Shown: positions 26,142-35,955 of the stretch, in pieces
Position numbering within the stretch: position 1 is the first letter of the stretch
Layout of the letters: every line of letters starts with the position of its first letter
From: Marinobacter changyiensis
GTDB lineage: Bacteria > Pseudomonadota > Gammaproteobacteria > Pseudomonadales > Oleiphilaceae
DNA length: 64,000 nucleotides
Assembly (NCBI RefSeq): GCF_009193265.1
Contig: NZ_VZZZ01000001.1
Location: 806,001-870,000 of the forward strand
Direction: 5' to 3'
Program-made: the position numbers and the translations under genes
The notes under the pieces: generated by a model
The model's database searches: none
Seen by the model: only the letters and a program-made list of their open reading frames with translations
What the model was told of the DNA's origin: nothing

Positions 26142-29100
26142 ATGGGCAATCACCATGACAGCATCGCGCTGGACTGGGTTCGGGGCGAAATACAGGAAAC
26201 GCTGACACAGAGTCAGCAGGCACTCGAGGCGTTCGTCGACAATCGTGACGATACCGCGCGCCTGCGCTTTTGTCTGAACTATCTTCATCAGGTTCACGGC
26301 ACCCTGCAAATGGTGGAACTCTACGGTGCAGCTCTGCTCACCGAAGAGATGGAAAAACTCACCCAGGCTGTTCTGAATGCAACCGTCGCCAGCGTTGATG
26401 ACGCTGTCGAAGTTCTGATGCGGGCGATCCTGCAGCTGCCTCAGTACCTGGAACATCTTGGCACCAGCAAGGACGATTTTCCGCTGGTCCTGTTGCCGTT
26501 GCTGAACGACTTGCGGGCCGCCCGCGGTGAAACACTGCTGTCCGATACCTCCCTGTTCAAACCGGACCTGAGCGCCGCCCGTGTTGCCCCGGTGGCCAAT
26601 GCTCCTCAGCGACTCCAGGACCCGAAAGTACTCGGCCACATCCGCAAACTCCGGCAAATGTATCAGTTCGCCCTGGCAGGGATTGTTCGCGAAACCGATC
26701 TGAGTTCCCATTACGATTATCTCCACAAGGTCATCCAACGGCTGATCAAATTGTGCCAGCAAACACCACGGGAGGAGTTATGGCGGGCAGCCGGTGGTTT
26801 TGTTGACTCTCTTCAGAGCGGTCATAACCCCGTCAATGCCGCGGTTAAATCGATACTCCGAAGTCTGGACACCGAACTTCGTCGGCTGATTGACGAACAC
26901 ATAGACATTCTGCAGCAGCCTGTTCCGGAAGCGTTGTTCAAACATCTGCTTTACTACGTAGCCCGGGCGCAGGATCTCGATACTCCCTATGTCCGTCAAT
27001 TGGTTGAACGATACAAGCTCGACAAGGCACTGCCCTCCGATCAGGCCATTGATGAGGTCCGCGACCGGGTGTCGGGGCCAGGCCGGGAGGCAATCCATTC
27101 TGTGGTGCTTGCGCTCAACGAGGAACTTGGCAAGCTCAAGGATCAGCTTGACCTGTTTGTCCGTGCCGAATTCCGCCAGAATCAGGAGCTGGAAGAACTG
27201 CTGCCAGGCCTGCAACAGGTTGCCAATACCCTCGCAGTGTTGGGTCTCGGCATTCCCCGCCGTGTAACGACAGAACAGATCGAGTTGCTGGAGCGCCTCG
27301 CCAGCCAGGATGAGCCGGCGGACGATGGCACTCTGATGGATATTGCCGGGGCCCTGCTGTACATCGAAGCCACCCTGGCAGGCCTGGAAAAAGACGGGCA
27401 CTCCAACAAAAATGGCGAAGACAGCGGCATTGAACTCGGCTCCCGTGAGCTCGGTGAGGCCAACAGCGCGTTACTCAGGGAATCGCGCAATTCCCTCGAG
27501 CAGGTCAAGACCGCCGTTGTCAACTACATCGCCTCCCAGTGGGATGAGCGCGAGATTGCCGACGTTCCAGGCCTGCTTCACAGCATCCGCGGCGGGCTTA
27601 GGCTGATTCCGCTTACCCGTGTTGCGGACATGCTCGAAGCCTCAGAACGCTACATCACCGATGTCCTGCTCGACAGCAAGCGCATCCCCGACTGGCAACA
27701 ACTCGATACCCTCGCCGATACCATTACCAGCATCGAGTATTACCTTGAACGTCTTGCTGAGGGTATTGATGACAACGATGCGATCCTCAAGATTGCAGAA
27801 GACAGCCTGGAAACCCTGGGCTTTCCAGTCGGCGCCGAGCCCACCTGGGACCGTAATGCCGGGGAAGCGTCCGAGGCCACAGATGCCGCTGACACCAGCA
27901 CGCCTGAACAAAAAAGTTCTGACGCCGAACTGCTGGATGACGAGATCCTCGATATTTTCATCGAGGAAGCCGAAGAGGTTCTGGCCACCATCCACGTGTA
28001 CTTTCCGCGCCTGCGCCAGCATCACGATGACCGGGAAGCCCTGGCCGAAATTCGCCGGGCCTTCCACACCCTCAAGGGCAGCGGCCGGCTTGTGGGCGCC
28101 ACCAGTATTGGCGAGTTGGCCTGGTCAGTGGAAGACCTGCTCAACCGGGTCATCGACCAGAGCATCAAACTGACCGATGAGTTGTTCGACTTTGTGGCCA
28201 GTGTTAACGACCGTATTCCGGCGCTGATCGAGGACTTCCGTAGTGGCGAGTCTGATGGTGCAGTCAGTGAATTGATCGCCCGTGCGGAATTGATTGGGTC
28301 CACCCGTAAAACCGGTTCCGACACGACGCCGGCAGCAGAAGCCTACGCCGACGCTGCCCCGGCCGAGACCGAAACGTCCGCGGATACGCACCAAACGCCA
28401 ACGGCCCATGACTACGATGATCTGATCGACGACGAAATTCTCGAGATCTTTATCGAGGAAGCGGGTGAAGTGCTCGATACCATTCGTGAAAATCTCCCGG
28501 TGTTGCTGCGCCAATATGATGACCGCAGCGCCCTCGGCGAAGTGCGCAGAGCCTTCCATACCCTCAAGGGTAGCGGCCGGATGGTTGGCGCACAGGTAAT
28601 CGGAGAACTGTCCTGGTCGGTTGAAAACATGCTTAATCGCATCATCGACGGCAGTGTGTTCATGAATGAAGACATAGCCCGGTTACTGGAGAACGTCACC
28701 GACGTACTGCCCGCCCTGGTGTCTGATTTTGAACATCATCGGGCACCGTCGAACGAGACAGGCATGCTGAAGGCCAAGGCTGACGCCCTGGCAAATGGCG
28801 AGATACCGGATGCCCATGGTGATGTAGGCTCTGAACACGAAGACGGTGACGCACTCGAGGACGATACCGATCACCTGGTTGATCCGGTGCTGATCGATAT
28901 TTTCGAGAGTGAGACGGAAACCCATCTGCAAACCCTGCAGGATTTCCTGGCGGAAGCCGGAGACAAGTCATCCGTAGCCTATACGGATAACCTCTCACGC
29001 GCCCTGCACACACTCAAGGGCAGCGCCCATACCGCGGGCATCCAGCCCATTGCCACGGTCATCACGCCACTTGAAAAGTTCGTCAAGGATGCGCGGGCTC

Positions 29101-32100
29101 AAAACGCCCGGGCTAACCAGGACGTGCTGACCCTGATTGCCGATGCCAATGAGTTCATTATTCAGGGCCTGGCGCAGATTCGAAGTACACCACAGAACCC
29201 TCTCCCCGGCACCGATGCCTATCTTGCGAAGCTGGAGGCCGTAGCCGGGTGCGCACTCGGACACCGAAACGCAGGTGACGAGGCCGAAGATGCGGACCGG
29301 ACCGATCCGCAACTGCTGCAGCTGTTCCTCAATGAAGGGCTAGACACTCTGCTGGATGCGGACGCGATTCTTGACGACTGGGCGGTGAATCCGGACCAGA
29401 CCGACGGGCTTGAGAAGCTGATTTACGAATTGCAGGAGCTGACCGAAAGCTCTCGCAACGCTGGTTTGTCCGACGTGGCCAGCCTGTCGGAGATGCTGCA
29501 TCAGGCCTATCTGAGTGTGCAATCGCAAGTGCTGCCACCGGATAACGGTTTTTTCCTGACCGCAAAAGCCGGCCACCAGAATCTGATTAACATGATGGAC
29601 CAGGTGGCTGCCGGACTGGCAACCCGTCCGGACCACGCACTGATCGGTCAGCTCGCAGCCCTGCGCGACAATGCAGGCCAAACCCCCACTGATCCGTTCA
29701 CGAAAGCATTCAGCGAGGATCTGGAAGCGATCGATCTGAGCTTCGATACCGACCTTGGCATCCCGGACGAAGTCGAACCGGCTCTTGAGCAAGCACAGAA
29801 CGAGCAACCGGACGCCAACAGCGACCAGGAACTGGCCGACATCTTCCTGGAGGAAGCCGAAGACCTGATTGAAAGCACCGCCGACACCCTGCAAAACTGG
29901 AGCGACAAGCCTGAGAGCACAGCCTTGTTGAGGTTGCTCCAGCGTGATTTGCATACCCTCAAGGGCGGCGCCAACCTGGCAGACGTGCAACCGATTGGCG
30001 ATCTCGCTCACGAGATGGAAGCCCTGTTTGAAGGCCTCACCGAGCACCGCCTGGCGGTCACCGATGAGTTATCTGACCTGCTGTTCCGCAGCCACGATCG
30101 CCTGAGCAGCATGGTGGATTCGCTGAAGTTGGGTGAAACCGCCCGCCCGGCGGCTGATCTGATCAGCGACTTGCGTGCCTACATTGACAACGCGACCGCC
30201 TCCAGACCGGTAACGGATGTCAGTGAGCCGGAATCACCCAGTGACAATATACCCTTGCCAGGCGTTGAAGGTGATGCCGGTCTCGATCCGGAACTGGCCG
30301 AGATTTTCCTGGAAGAAGCCAGCGAAATAATCCATACCACGGCAGAACAACTGCACCAATGGGCGGCCGACCCCGACCAACCCGACCTGGTAAAAGAGCT
30401 CCAGCGAGAACTCCATACTCTGAAAGGCGGTGCCCGGATGGCCGATATCGCCCCTGTGGCCGATATTGCCCATGAGATGGAAACGCTGTTCGAATACATT
30501 GTTGAAGGGCGTATCGATGCCACTCCGGCGCGCACCGAACTGGCCCTGCGGGCTCACGATCAGCTTGCCGTGGCGGTCGAAGCAATTGCCGACGGAAGCC
30601 CCTGCCCGGCAGCACCGGAACTGGTTGAAGAGTTGCGTGCAGCGACTACTGATCAGGACCCCGCAGCCCAACAGGACCCGGACCTGCTAGGCATCTTCCT
30701 CGAAGAAGCCTATGACCTGATCAACTCGACTGGCAGTGCCCTGCATACCTGGAGTGAAGAGCCCGAGAACCGCGCGGTGGCAGCCGAATTACAACGCGAC
30801 GTACACACCCTTAAAGGGGGTGCGCGCATGGCTGGCGTTGCGGCGATCGGCGATCTCACCCACGTGCTTGAAGACCTGTTCGAGAAAATCGCTGAAGGCA
30901 GGATGGAGGCTTCGCCAGCAATGAATGATCTGCTGTTTGCCTGCCACGACCGCCTGGCACAAATGGTTGAGCAGGTCGCCACCAGCAAGCCCTGCCCACC
31001 GGCAGAGGAACTGGTGGCCGAAGTGGAAGCCATTCTTGCTGGCAAAACCCCGGCGAGCAGAAACCCTACCGAGACGTGCGAAGCGCCGCCCGTCGAGACC
31101 CGGCTTCAGCCGCCAACAATGCTGCCGGATGACGATGACGACCTGACAGGCATCTTCCTTGATGAAGGCCTGGAGATTCACGCAGCCATCACCGAGTGCC
31201 TCGCCCAGTGGCGCGAAGATCCGGAAGAACTGACTGGCATCACCCAGTTGCAACAGGAATTGCATACCCTGAAAGGCGGCGCCCGACTGGCAGATATTGA
31301 CCCGGTTGCCGATCTGGCCGAAGCCTGGATTGTCTCCCTCGAACCCCTGCTCGAAGGTACCGGCAATCAGAAAGCCATGCTGGCTCTGAGCGACCGGGCC
31401 AACAACAAGCTGCGAAGCATGCTGGCCGCCCTTGAAGAAGGCGAGCAGCCCGCTCACGATCATGCTCTGATCAGTATGCTCGGAGCGGCTGGGGCACCTG
31501 ACGACGCGACTCTTGTAACCTCCGACGATAATCACCAGGGGCAGGAAGAAGTCGATAGTGAAGTCCTCGAGATCTTCCTCGAGGAAGCTGGCGAGATCAT
31601 GGATCAACTGGAGCATCTGCTGGCTGACTGGCACAAGGAGCCCGCCAACAACCACTTTAATCAGGAAGCCCAGCGCGCACTGCACACTTTGAAAGGTGGC
31701 GCCCGTTTATCCCAGCTGCCAGAGCTGGGTGACCAGGCCCACGCTATGGAAACGCGACTGACTGAGCTCGCGGGTAATGCTCCCGGAGAAGCGGTCTGGC
31801 AGGCCATCACCAATGACCATGACCAACTGCTGGCGCTGGTGGCCGATGTTCGTCGTCGCTACGATGAGGCCAACGCGCCTCCGGAGGCTGAGGCAACCGC
31901 TCCAGCACCTGCATCATCGTTTACCCCCACTCTGGCAACAGAAGCTGGAGACAAAGCTCAGGCGCCCGAACCCAGGCCCGCCAAGCCCCATCCCAGGGCC
32001 AAGGCGCGCCAGGCCGATGCCATCCGGAATGCGCAAGAAACCATTCGGGTTTCCGCACCCTTGCTGGATGAACTGGTTAACCTGGCGGGTGAAACCAGTA

Positions 32101-33866
32101 TTACCCGGGGCCGGCTGGAACAGCAGAACAGTGATTTCAGCCACACCCTGGATGAAATGGCCGCTACCATTGATCGTTTGCGTGAACAGTTGCGCCGGAT
32201 GGATATCGAGACCGAAACCCAGATCCTGTTCCGGGCGGAAAAAGAGCACGGGCCCGATTACGGCGATGACTTCGATCCGCTGGAAATGGACCGGTACTCT
32301 TCTATCCAGCAGCTCTCACGAGCGCTGAGCGAATCCTCCTCGGACCTTACCGACCTTCGGGAAACCATGGCCGACCGGGTCCGTGACACTGAGACTCTGC
32401 TGGTCCAGCAGTCGCGGATCAACACGGAACTTCAGGAAGGTCTGATGAAGACCCGGATGATTCCGTTTGCCTCCATGGTCCCGCGTCTGCGCCGGATTGT
32501 CCGACAGATCAGCGGCGAGCTCGGCAAGAAAGTCGAGTTTGACGTCCGCAATGCCGAAGGCGAGATGGATCGCAACATCCTGGAACGCATGATCGCGCCG
32601 CTGGAGCACATGCTGCGGAACGCCCTCGACCACGGTATTGAAAAACCAGCCGATCGTATCAGGTCCGGCAAGGCCGAGACCGGTGAGGTTGTCCTCTCCC
32701 TGGCACGGGAAGGCGGCGAAGTGGTGCTGCGTATGGTGGACGATGGCGCCGGTATTCCGACCAACGTTATCCGTGACAAAGCCATCCGTCAGGGCCTGCT
32801 GCGCAAGGATGAAGAACTGAGTGATCGTGAGATCCTGCAGTTCATCCTGCAACCAGGCTTCTCCACGGCCCAGGCAGTCACGCAGATTTCCGGCCGTGGC
32901 GTGGGTATGGACGTGGTCGCCAGCGAGATCAAGCAACTGGGTGGCAGTCTCGATATCCAGTCGGCGGTTGGCCAGGGCACGACCTTCACCGTAAGACTGC
33001 CGTTCACCGTGTCGGTCAACCGGGCATTGATGGTCTCCACCGGGGAGGACTTCTACGCCATCCCGCTGAATACTATCGAGGGCATTGTGCGGGTCAGCAC
33101 TTACGAGCTTGAAGAATACTACAAGCCCGATGCCCCCATGTACGAATACGCCGGCCAGGAATATCGTCTGCAATACCTGGGCGGCCTGTTGCACAGTGAC
33201 CATCACCCCAAGCTCCAGGGCCAGGCGCTGCCGTTACCGGTCATTCTGGTCCGGGGCGCAGAACAGCCGATGGCCTTGCAGGTGGATAACCTGATGGGTA
33301 GCCGGGAAATCGTCGTAAAATCCCTGGGGCCTCAGTTCTCCTCGGTACGGGGCGTATCCGGTGCCACCATCCTGGGTGACGGTAACGTGGTAGTCATCCT
33401 TGACCTGCCCGCCATGATTCGCTCCGACATCCTGACCGAACGTCAGCGACTGTCGGATTTGCAGGAGTCTCAGGAATTCCAGCGCCGGGAACAACGCCCA
33501 ACATTAGTTATGGTAGTGGACGACTCGGTCACCGTGCGGAAGGTTACCTCACGCCTGCTGGAACGTAACGGCATGGAAGTGGTGACCGCCAAAGATGGTC
33601 TGGATGCGGTGGCCCAACTACAGGATCACAAGCCGGACATCATCCTGCTGGATATCGAAATGCCCCGTATGGACGGCTTCGAAGTGGCCAGCTTTGTCCG
33701 ACACGACGATGCCCTGAGCGATACGCCAATCTGTATGATTACCTCACGGACCGGCCAGAAACACCGTGACCGGGCGTTTGCGATCGGCGTTAACGAATAT
33801 CTGGGCAAACCGTTCCAGGAAACCGAACTGCTCGAAACCATTCAGCGGTTAACCGGTAACCGGTGA
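26142..33866 (+). CDS. chpA: Hybrid chemotaxis histidine kinase ChpA with multiple Hpt domains
   Basis: This is a giant CheA-type kinase of 2574 residues. The start is ATG at 26142 with GGAG upstream. Eight Hpt modules carry the strict HTLKG[SG] motif, with His at 642, 806, 956, 1271, 1425, 1555, 1708 and 1848. Two divergent N-terminal modules keep an HxxxG pattern (H49 in HQVHG, H480 in HSIRG). One module, at about 1098, has Gln in place of His. Then follow the dimerisation region (about 1970-2100), the ATPase domain (about 2110-2275; 'RNALDHGI', 'DDGAGIP', 'GRGVGMDVV'), a CheW domain (about 2290-2430) and a receiver with D2504. P. aeruginosa ChpA is described with six His, one Ser and one Thr module in 2472 residues, so this one has more His sites. 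It drives PilG and PilH. Confidence 0.96.
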   Translation: MGNHHDSIALDWVRGEIQETLTQSQQALEAFVDNRDDTARLRFCLNYLHQVHGTLQMVELYGAALLTEEMEKLTQAVLNATVASVDDAVEVLMRAILQLPQYLEHLGTSKDDFPLVLLPLLNDLRAARGETLLSDTSLFKPDLSAARVAPVANAPQRLQDPKVLGHIRKLRQMYQFALAGIVRETDLSSHYDYLHKVIQRLIKLCQQTPREELWRAAGGFVDSLQSGHNPVNAAVKSILRSLDTELRRLIDEHIDILQQPVPEALFKHLLYYVARAQDLDTPYVRQLVERYKLDKALPSDQAIDEVRDRVSGPGREAIHSVVLALNEELGKLKDQLDLFVRAEFRQNQELEELLPGLQQVANTLAVLGLGIPRRVTTEQIELLERLASQDEPADDGTLMDIAGALLYIEATLAGLEKDGHSNKNGEDSGIELGSRELGEANSALLRESRNSLEQVKTAVVNYIASQWDEREIADVPGLLHSIRGGLRLIPLTRVADMLEASERYITDVLLDSKRIPDWQQLDTLADTITSIEYYLERLAEGIDDNDAILKIAEDSLETLGFPVGAEPTWDRNAGEASEATDAADTSTPEQKSSDAELLDDEILDIFIEEAEEVLATIHVYFPRLRQHHDDREALAEIRRAFHTLKGSGRLVGATSIGELAWSVEDLLNRVIDQSIKLTDELFDFVASVNDRIPALIEDFRSGESDGAVSELIARAELIGSTRKTGSDTTPAAEAYADAAPAETETSADTHQTPTAHDYDDLIDDEILEIFIEEAGEVLDTIRENLPVLLRQYDDRSALGEVRRAFHTLKGSGRMVGAQVIGELSWSVENMLNRIIDGSVFMNEDIARLLENVTDVLPALVSDFEHHRAPSNETGMLKAKADALANGEIPDAHGDVGSEHEDGDALEDDTDHLVDPVLIDIFESETETHLQTLQDFLAEAGDKSSVAYTDNLSRALHTLKGSAHTAGIQPIATVITPLEKFVKDARAQNARANQDVLTLIADANEFIIQGLAQIRSTPQNPLPGTDAYLAKLEAVAGCALGHRNAGDEAEDADRTDPQLLQLFLNEGLDTLLDADAILDDWAVNPDQTDGLEKLIYELQELTESSRNAGLSDVASLSEMLHQAYLSVQSQVLPPDNGFFLTAKAGHQNLINMMDQVAAGLATRPDHALIGQLAALRDNAGQTPTDPFTKAFSEDLEAIDLSFDTDLGIPDEVEPALEQAQNEQPDANSDQELADIFLEEAEDLIESTADTLQNWSDKPESTALLRLLQRDLHTLKGGANLADVQPIGDLAHEMEALFEGLTEHRLAVTDELSDLLFRSHDRLSSMVDSLKLGETARPAADLISDLRAYIDNATASRPVTDVSEPESPSDNIPLPGVEGDAGLDPELAEIFLEEASEIIHTTAEQLHQWAADPDQPDLVKELQRELHTLKGGARMADIAPVADIAHEMETLFEYIVEGRIDATPARTELALRAHDQLAVAVEAIADGSPCPAAPELVEELRAATTDQDPAAQQDPDLLGIFLEEAYDLINSTGSALHTWSEEPENRAVAAELQRDVHTLKGGARMAGVAAIGDLTHVLEDLFEKIAEGRMEASPAMNDLLFACHDRLAQMVEQVATSKPCPPAEELVAEVEAILAGKTPASRNPTETCEAPPVETRLQPPTMLPDDDDDLTGIFLDEGLEIHAAITECLAQWREDPEELTGITQLQQELHTLKGGARLADIDPVADLAEAWIVSLEPLLEGTGNQKAMLALSDRANNKLRSMLAALEEGEQPAHDHALISMLGAAGAPDDATLVTSDDNHQGQEEVDSEVLEIFLEEAGEIMDQLEHLLADWHKEPANNHFNQEAQRALHTLKGGARLSQLPELGDQAHAMETRLTELAGNAPGEAVWQAITNDHDQLLALVADVRRRYDEANAPPEAEATAPAPASSFTPTLATEAGDKAQAPEPRPAKPHPRAKARQADAIRNAQETIRVSAPLLDELVNLAGETSITRGRLEQQNSDFSHTLDEMAATIDRLREQLRRMDIETETQILFRAEKEHGPDYGDDFDPLEMDRYSSIQQLSRALSESSSDLTDLRETMADRVRDTETLLVQQSRINTELQEGLMKTRMIPFASMVPRLRRIVRQISGELGKKVEFDVRNAEGEMDRNILERMIAPLEHMLRNALDHGIEKPADRIRSGKAETGEVVLSLAREGGEVVLRMVDDGAGIPTNVIRDKAIRQGLLRKDEELSDREILQFILQPGFSTAQAVTQISGRGVGMDVVASEIKQLGGSLDIQSAVGQGTTFTVRLPFTVSVNRALMVSTGEDFYAIPLNTIEGIVRVSTYELEEYYKPDAPMYEYAGQEYRLQYLGGLLHSDHHPKLQGQALPLPVILVRGAEQPMALQVDNLMGSREIVVKSLGPQFSSVRGVSGATILGDGNVVVILDLPAMIRSDILTERQRLSDLQESQEFQRREQRPTLVMVVDDSVTVRKVTSRLLERNGMEVVTAKDGLDAVAQLQDHKPDIILLDIEMPRMDGFEVASFVRHDDALSDTPICMITSRTGQKHRDRAFAIGVNEYLGKPFQETELLETIQRLTGNR

Positions 33867-34915
33867 TGATCGCGCTGGAGGGGCGACCAGTGGTCGGGAT
33901 CGTCTCGGACACTGTCCTGCAGCGCCATCGCCTCCAACAGGCCAGCGGCAAGTTCGGTCTGACGACCGGTTTTTCCGGCAATCCGGAGCGGCTGCTGGGC
34001 TATCCGGTGCTGCCCGAGGTTCAACTCTGGCTGGTCACGCTGGAAGATGAAGCCGATCACCTGGCGCTGTTTGATCATCTGCTGGAGAATACCGAAGCGC
34101 CCATATTGTTCGGGGTCGATCCGGCACCAAAGCCGGGCAGCAAAGAATACTTTCGCTGGGAACGACGGTTACTGAACAAACTGGAACAACAACTGGGTTC
34201 ACTGGAAGAGCTGGATTCCGGTGATAGCCTGGAGGAGCTCGCCGCGGAGGACCTGCAGCCTGCGTCGCCGGATTTGCCCCACTGGATTTCGCCTGCAGTA
34301 CCAGGCCGACCTGCCGAACAGGTCTGGATTCTGGGAGCTTCCCTTGGTGGTCCGGCGGCGGTCAAGACGTTTCTCGACAGTCTGCCTGCCGGGTTGCCGG
34401 TCGGGTTTATTTACGCCCAGCACATTGATGGCAACTTTACGGATGTGCTGACCCGGGTACTGGGTCGCCACGCCCATTACCGTCTGACGCGGGCGCAGCC
34501 GGGCATGAAAGTCTGTAACGGCGACGTGATCCTGCTGCCGGTTGAACATGAGTGGACGCTGGATGATGACGGCAAACTGGTAGAAAGCGCCACGCCCTGG
34601 CCCGGCCCCTATGGTCCTTCGATCGACCAGGTGCTGCTGAATGTCGGTGATCATTATGGCAGCCGGTGCCATGCGATTGTATTTTCCGGCATGGGCAACG
34701 ACGGCGCCATCGCAGCCCCGGTATTACGGGCGTACGGTAGTAAAATCTGGGTCCAGGACAGTGCCAGTTGCGGTAACAGTTCAATGCCCGATTCGGTCGC
34801 CGACACCGGATGTGCCAGCTATACCGGCACGCCGGTACAACTGGCCCACGAACTCGTCAAAACGATTGAAGAATCCTGCCTGCTCCAGGGCAAGCAACAA
34901 CGGGATTCGGCCTGA
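33863..34915 (+). CDS. chpB: CheB-type protein methylesterase ChpB
   Basis: ChpB demethylates PilJ. The C-terminal methylesterase domain of this 350-residue protein shows the Ser-His-Asp set S160 ('GASLGGP'), H187 ('AQHID') and D280 ('GMGNDGA'). The N-terminal 110 residues resemble a receiver fold but carry no aspartate at the phospho-acceptor strand ('WLVTLEDE'), so control by phosphorylation is unlikely. The start overlaps the chpA stop by 4 bases. Confidence 0.93.
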   Translation: MMIALEGRPVVGIVSDTVLQRHRLQQASGKFGLTTGFSGNPERLLGYPVLPEVQLWLVTLEDEADHLALFDHLLENTEAPILFGVDPAPKPGSKEYFRWERRLLNKLEQQLGSLEELDSGDSLEELAAEDLQPASPDLPHWISPAVPGRPAEQVWILGASLGGPAAVKTFLDSLPAGLPVGFIYAQHIDGNFTDVLTRVLGRHAHYRLTRAQPGMKVCNGDVILLPVEHEWTLDDDGKLVESATPWPGPYGPSIDQVLLNVGDHYGSRCHAIVFSGMGNDGAIAAPVLRAYGSKIWVQDSASCGNSSMPDSVADTGCASYTGTPVQLAHELVKTIEESCLLQGKQQRDSA

Positions 34916-34923
34916 GGAACTGA

Positions 34924-35391
34924 ATGATGAATAACGAAAGCCAGATCCTGCCCTGTGTCATGATTCCGATGACTGACCGGCAGCTGCTGCTACCTAACGT
35001 CTCGATCGCTGAGGTGGTTGATTTCGCTGGTGCCGAACCGATCGAGAACGCTCCCGAATGGCTGCTGGGGCAATTGAACTGGCGCGGCTTGCAGTTGCCG
35101 GTCATCTCCTACGACGCCGCCAACGGCGGCGAGGCAGTCACCCCGGCTGGCAATCGTGGTCGTATTGCGGTGATCAATACCATCGGCAAGCATCATGACC
35201 AATTGCCGTTCCTGGCCATGGTCACCCAGGGCATTCCCAGCCAGGCGCGGCTGGCAGAAGATCAGGTCCGGCCTCTCGAAGGAGACACCGGTCCGGCCGA
35301 CCTGATGGCGGTGGATGTCGACGGCCACACGGCGTACATTCCCAATCTTGAGTTTCTGGAATCTCTGGCCATCGGCGCTCCCAAAGCCTGA
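34924..35391 (+). CDS. chpC: CheW-like protein ChpC
   Basis: This 155-residue CheW-domain protein ('LPCVMIPMTDRQLLLPNVSIA', 'GQLNWRGLQLPVISYD') is thought to link additional receptors to ChpA. It ends the pil-chp cluster 9 bases after chpB; chpD and chpE equivalents are not present downstream, where the zinc genes begin. Two adjacent ATGs could serve as the start. Confidence 0.92.
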   Translation: MMNNESQILPCVMIPMTDRQLLLPNVSIAEVVDFAGAEPIENAPEWLLGQLNWRGLQLPVISYDAANGGEAVTPAGNRGRIAVINTIGKHHDQLPFLAMVTQGIPSQARLAEDQVRPLEGDTGPADLMAVDVDGHTAYIPNLEFLESLAIGAPKA

Positions 35392-35420
35392 CCCACAGAC
35401 TCCATGACGACTGGCTGAAC

Positions 35421-35446
35421 GAGATGTTATAATGTTTCAAATCTCG
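35421..35446 (+). promoter_or_regulatory. Candidate Zur-binding site
   Basis: An imperfect palindrome centred on GTTATAAT is flanked by outer arms GAGAT / ATCTC. It resembles the gammaproteobacterial Zur box (GAAATGTTATAnTATAACATTTC type), and zur begins 17 bases downstream. It would give zinc-dependent autorepression of the zur-znuC-znuB operon. Confidence 0.6.
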
Positions 35447-35463
35447 TTGAGCCAGAACCCATT

Positions 35464-35955
35464 ATGTCTGCCAATGCCTTGCCCTACCGCCCCCACAACC
35501 ACTCCGCCTGCGTCCATCAGGCGCTGACCGACGCCCGCACAGTGTGCGCATCGCGTCAGGCCCGGCTCACTCCCATCCGTGAGCGGGTGCTGGAACTGAT
35601 CTGGCAATCCCACAAGCCCCTGGGGGCCTATGATTTGCTCGCAGTGTTGGCGGAAGACGGCCATAACGCGGCACCGCCCACGGTCTATCGTGCCCTGGAC
35701 TTCCTGCAGCAGAATGGCCTCGTGCATCGTATCGCGTCCCTGAACGCATTCACCGGGTGCACGCACGCCGGTGAAAACCATACCTGCCTGTTCCTTATCT
35801 GCCGCTGCTGCCGCAACGTGCTGGAACTTACTGCCCCCGGCGTCACCCGCGCCCTCAACGAAGTCAGCGAGGCCGAAGCTTTTACGCCGGAAGAGACCAC
35901 CATTGAAGTCGCCGGCCTTTGCCCGGGGTGTAAGGATGGAGGCGACCATGACTGA
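35464..35955 (+). CDS. zur: Zinc uptake regulator Zur (Fur family)
   Basis: This is a 163-residue Fur-family repressor. The winged helix ('RLTPIRERVLELIWQSHKPLG', 'PPTVYRALDFLQQNGLVHR') is followed by a dimerisation and metal domain with two CxxC pairs (CRCC about 116-119 and CPGC near the C-terminus) and His/Glu ligands around 'CTHAGENHTCLF'. The identity as Zur rather than Fur rests on the downstream znuC and znuB genes and the upstream Zur-like site. The end overlaps znuC by 8 bases. Confidence 0.92.
   Translation: MSANALPYRPHNHSACVHQALTDARTVCASRQARLTPIRERVLELIWQSHKPLGAYDLLAVLAEDGHNAAPPTVYRALDFLQQNGLVHRIASLNAFTGCTHAGENHTCLFLICRCCRNVLELTAPGVTRALNEVSEAEAFTPEETTIEVAGLCPGCKDGGDHD

Noticed and set aside
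26778..27401. Antisense frames in chpA as possible separate genes
   Set aside because: Several 100-300 codon minus-strand frames occur throughout chpA; none has a recognisable motif or a start context, and chpA itself is continuous.
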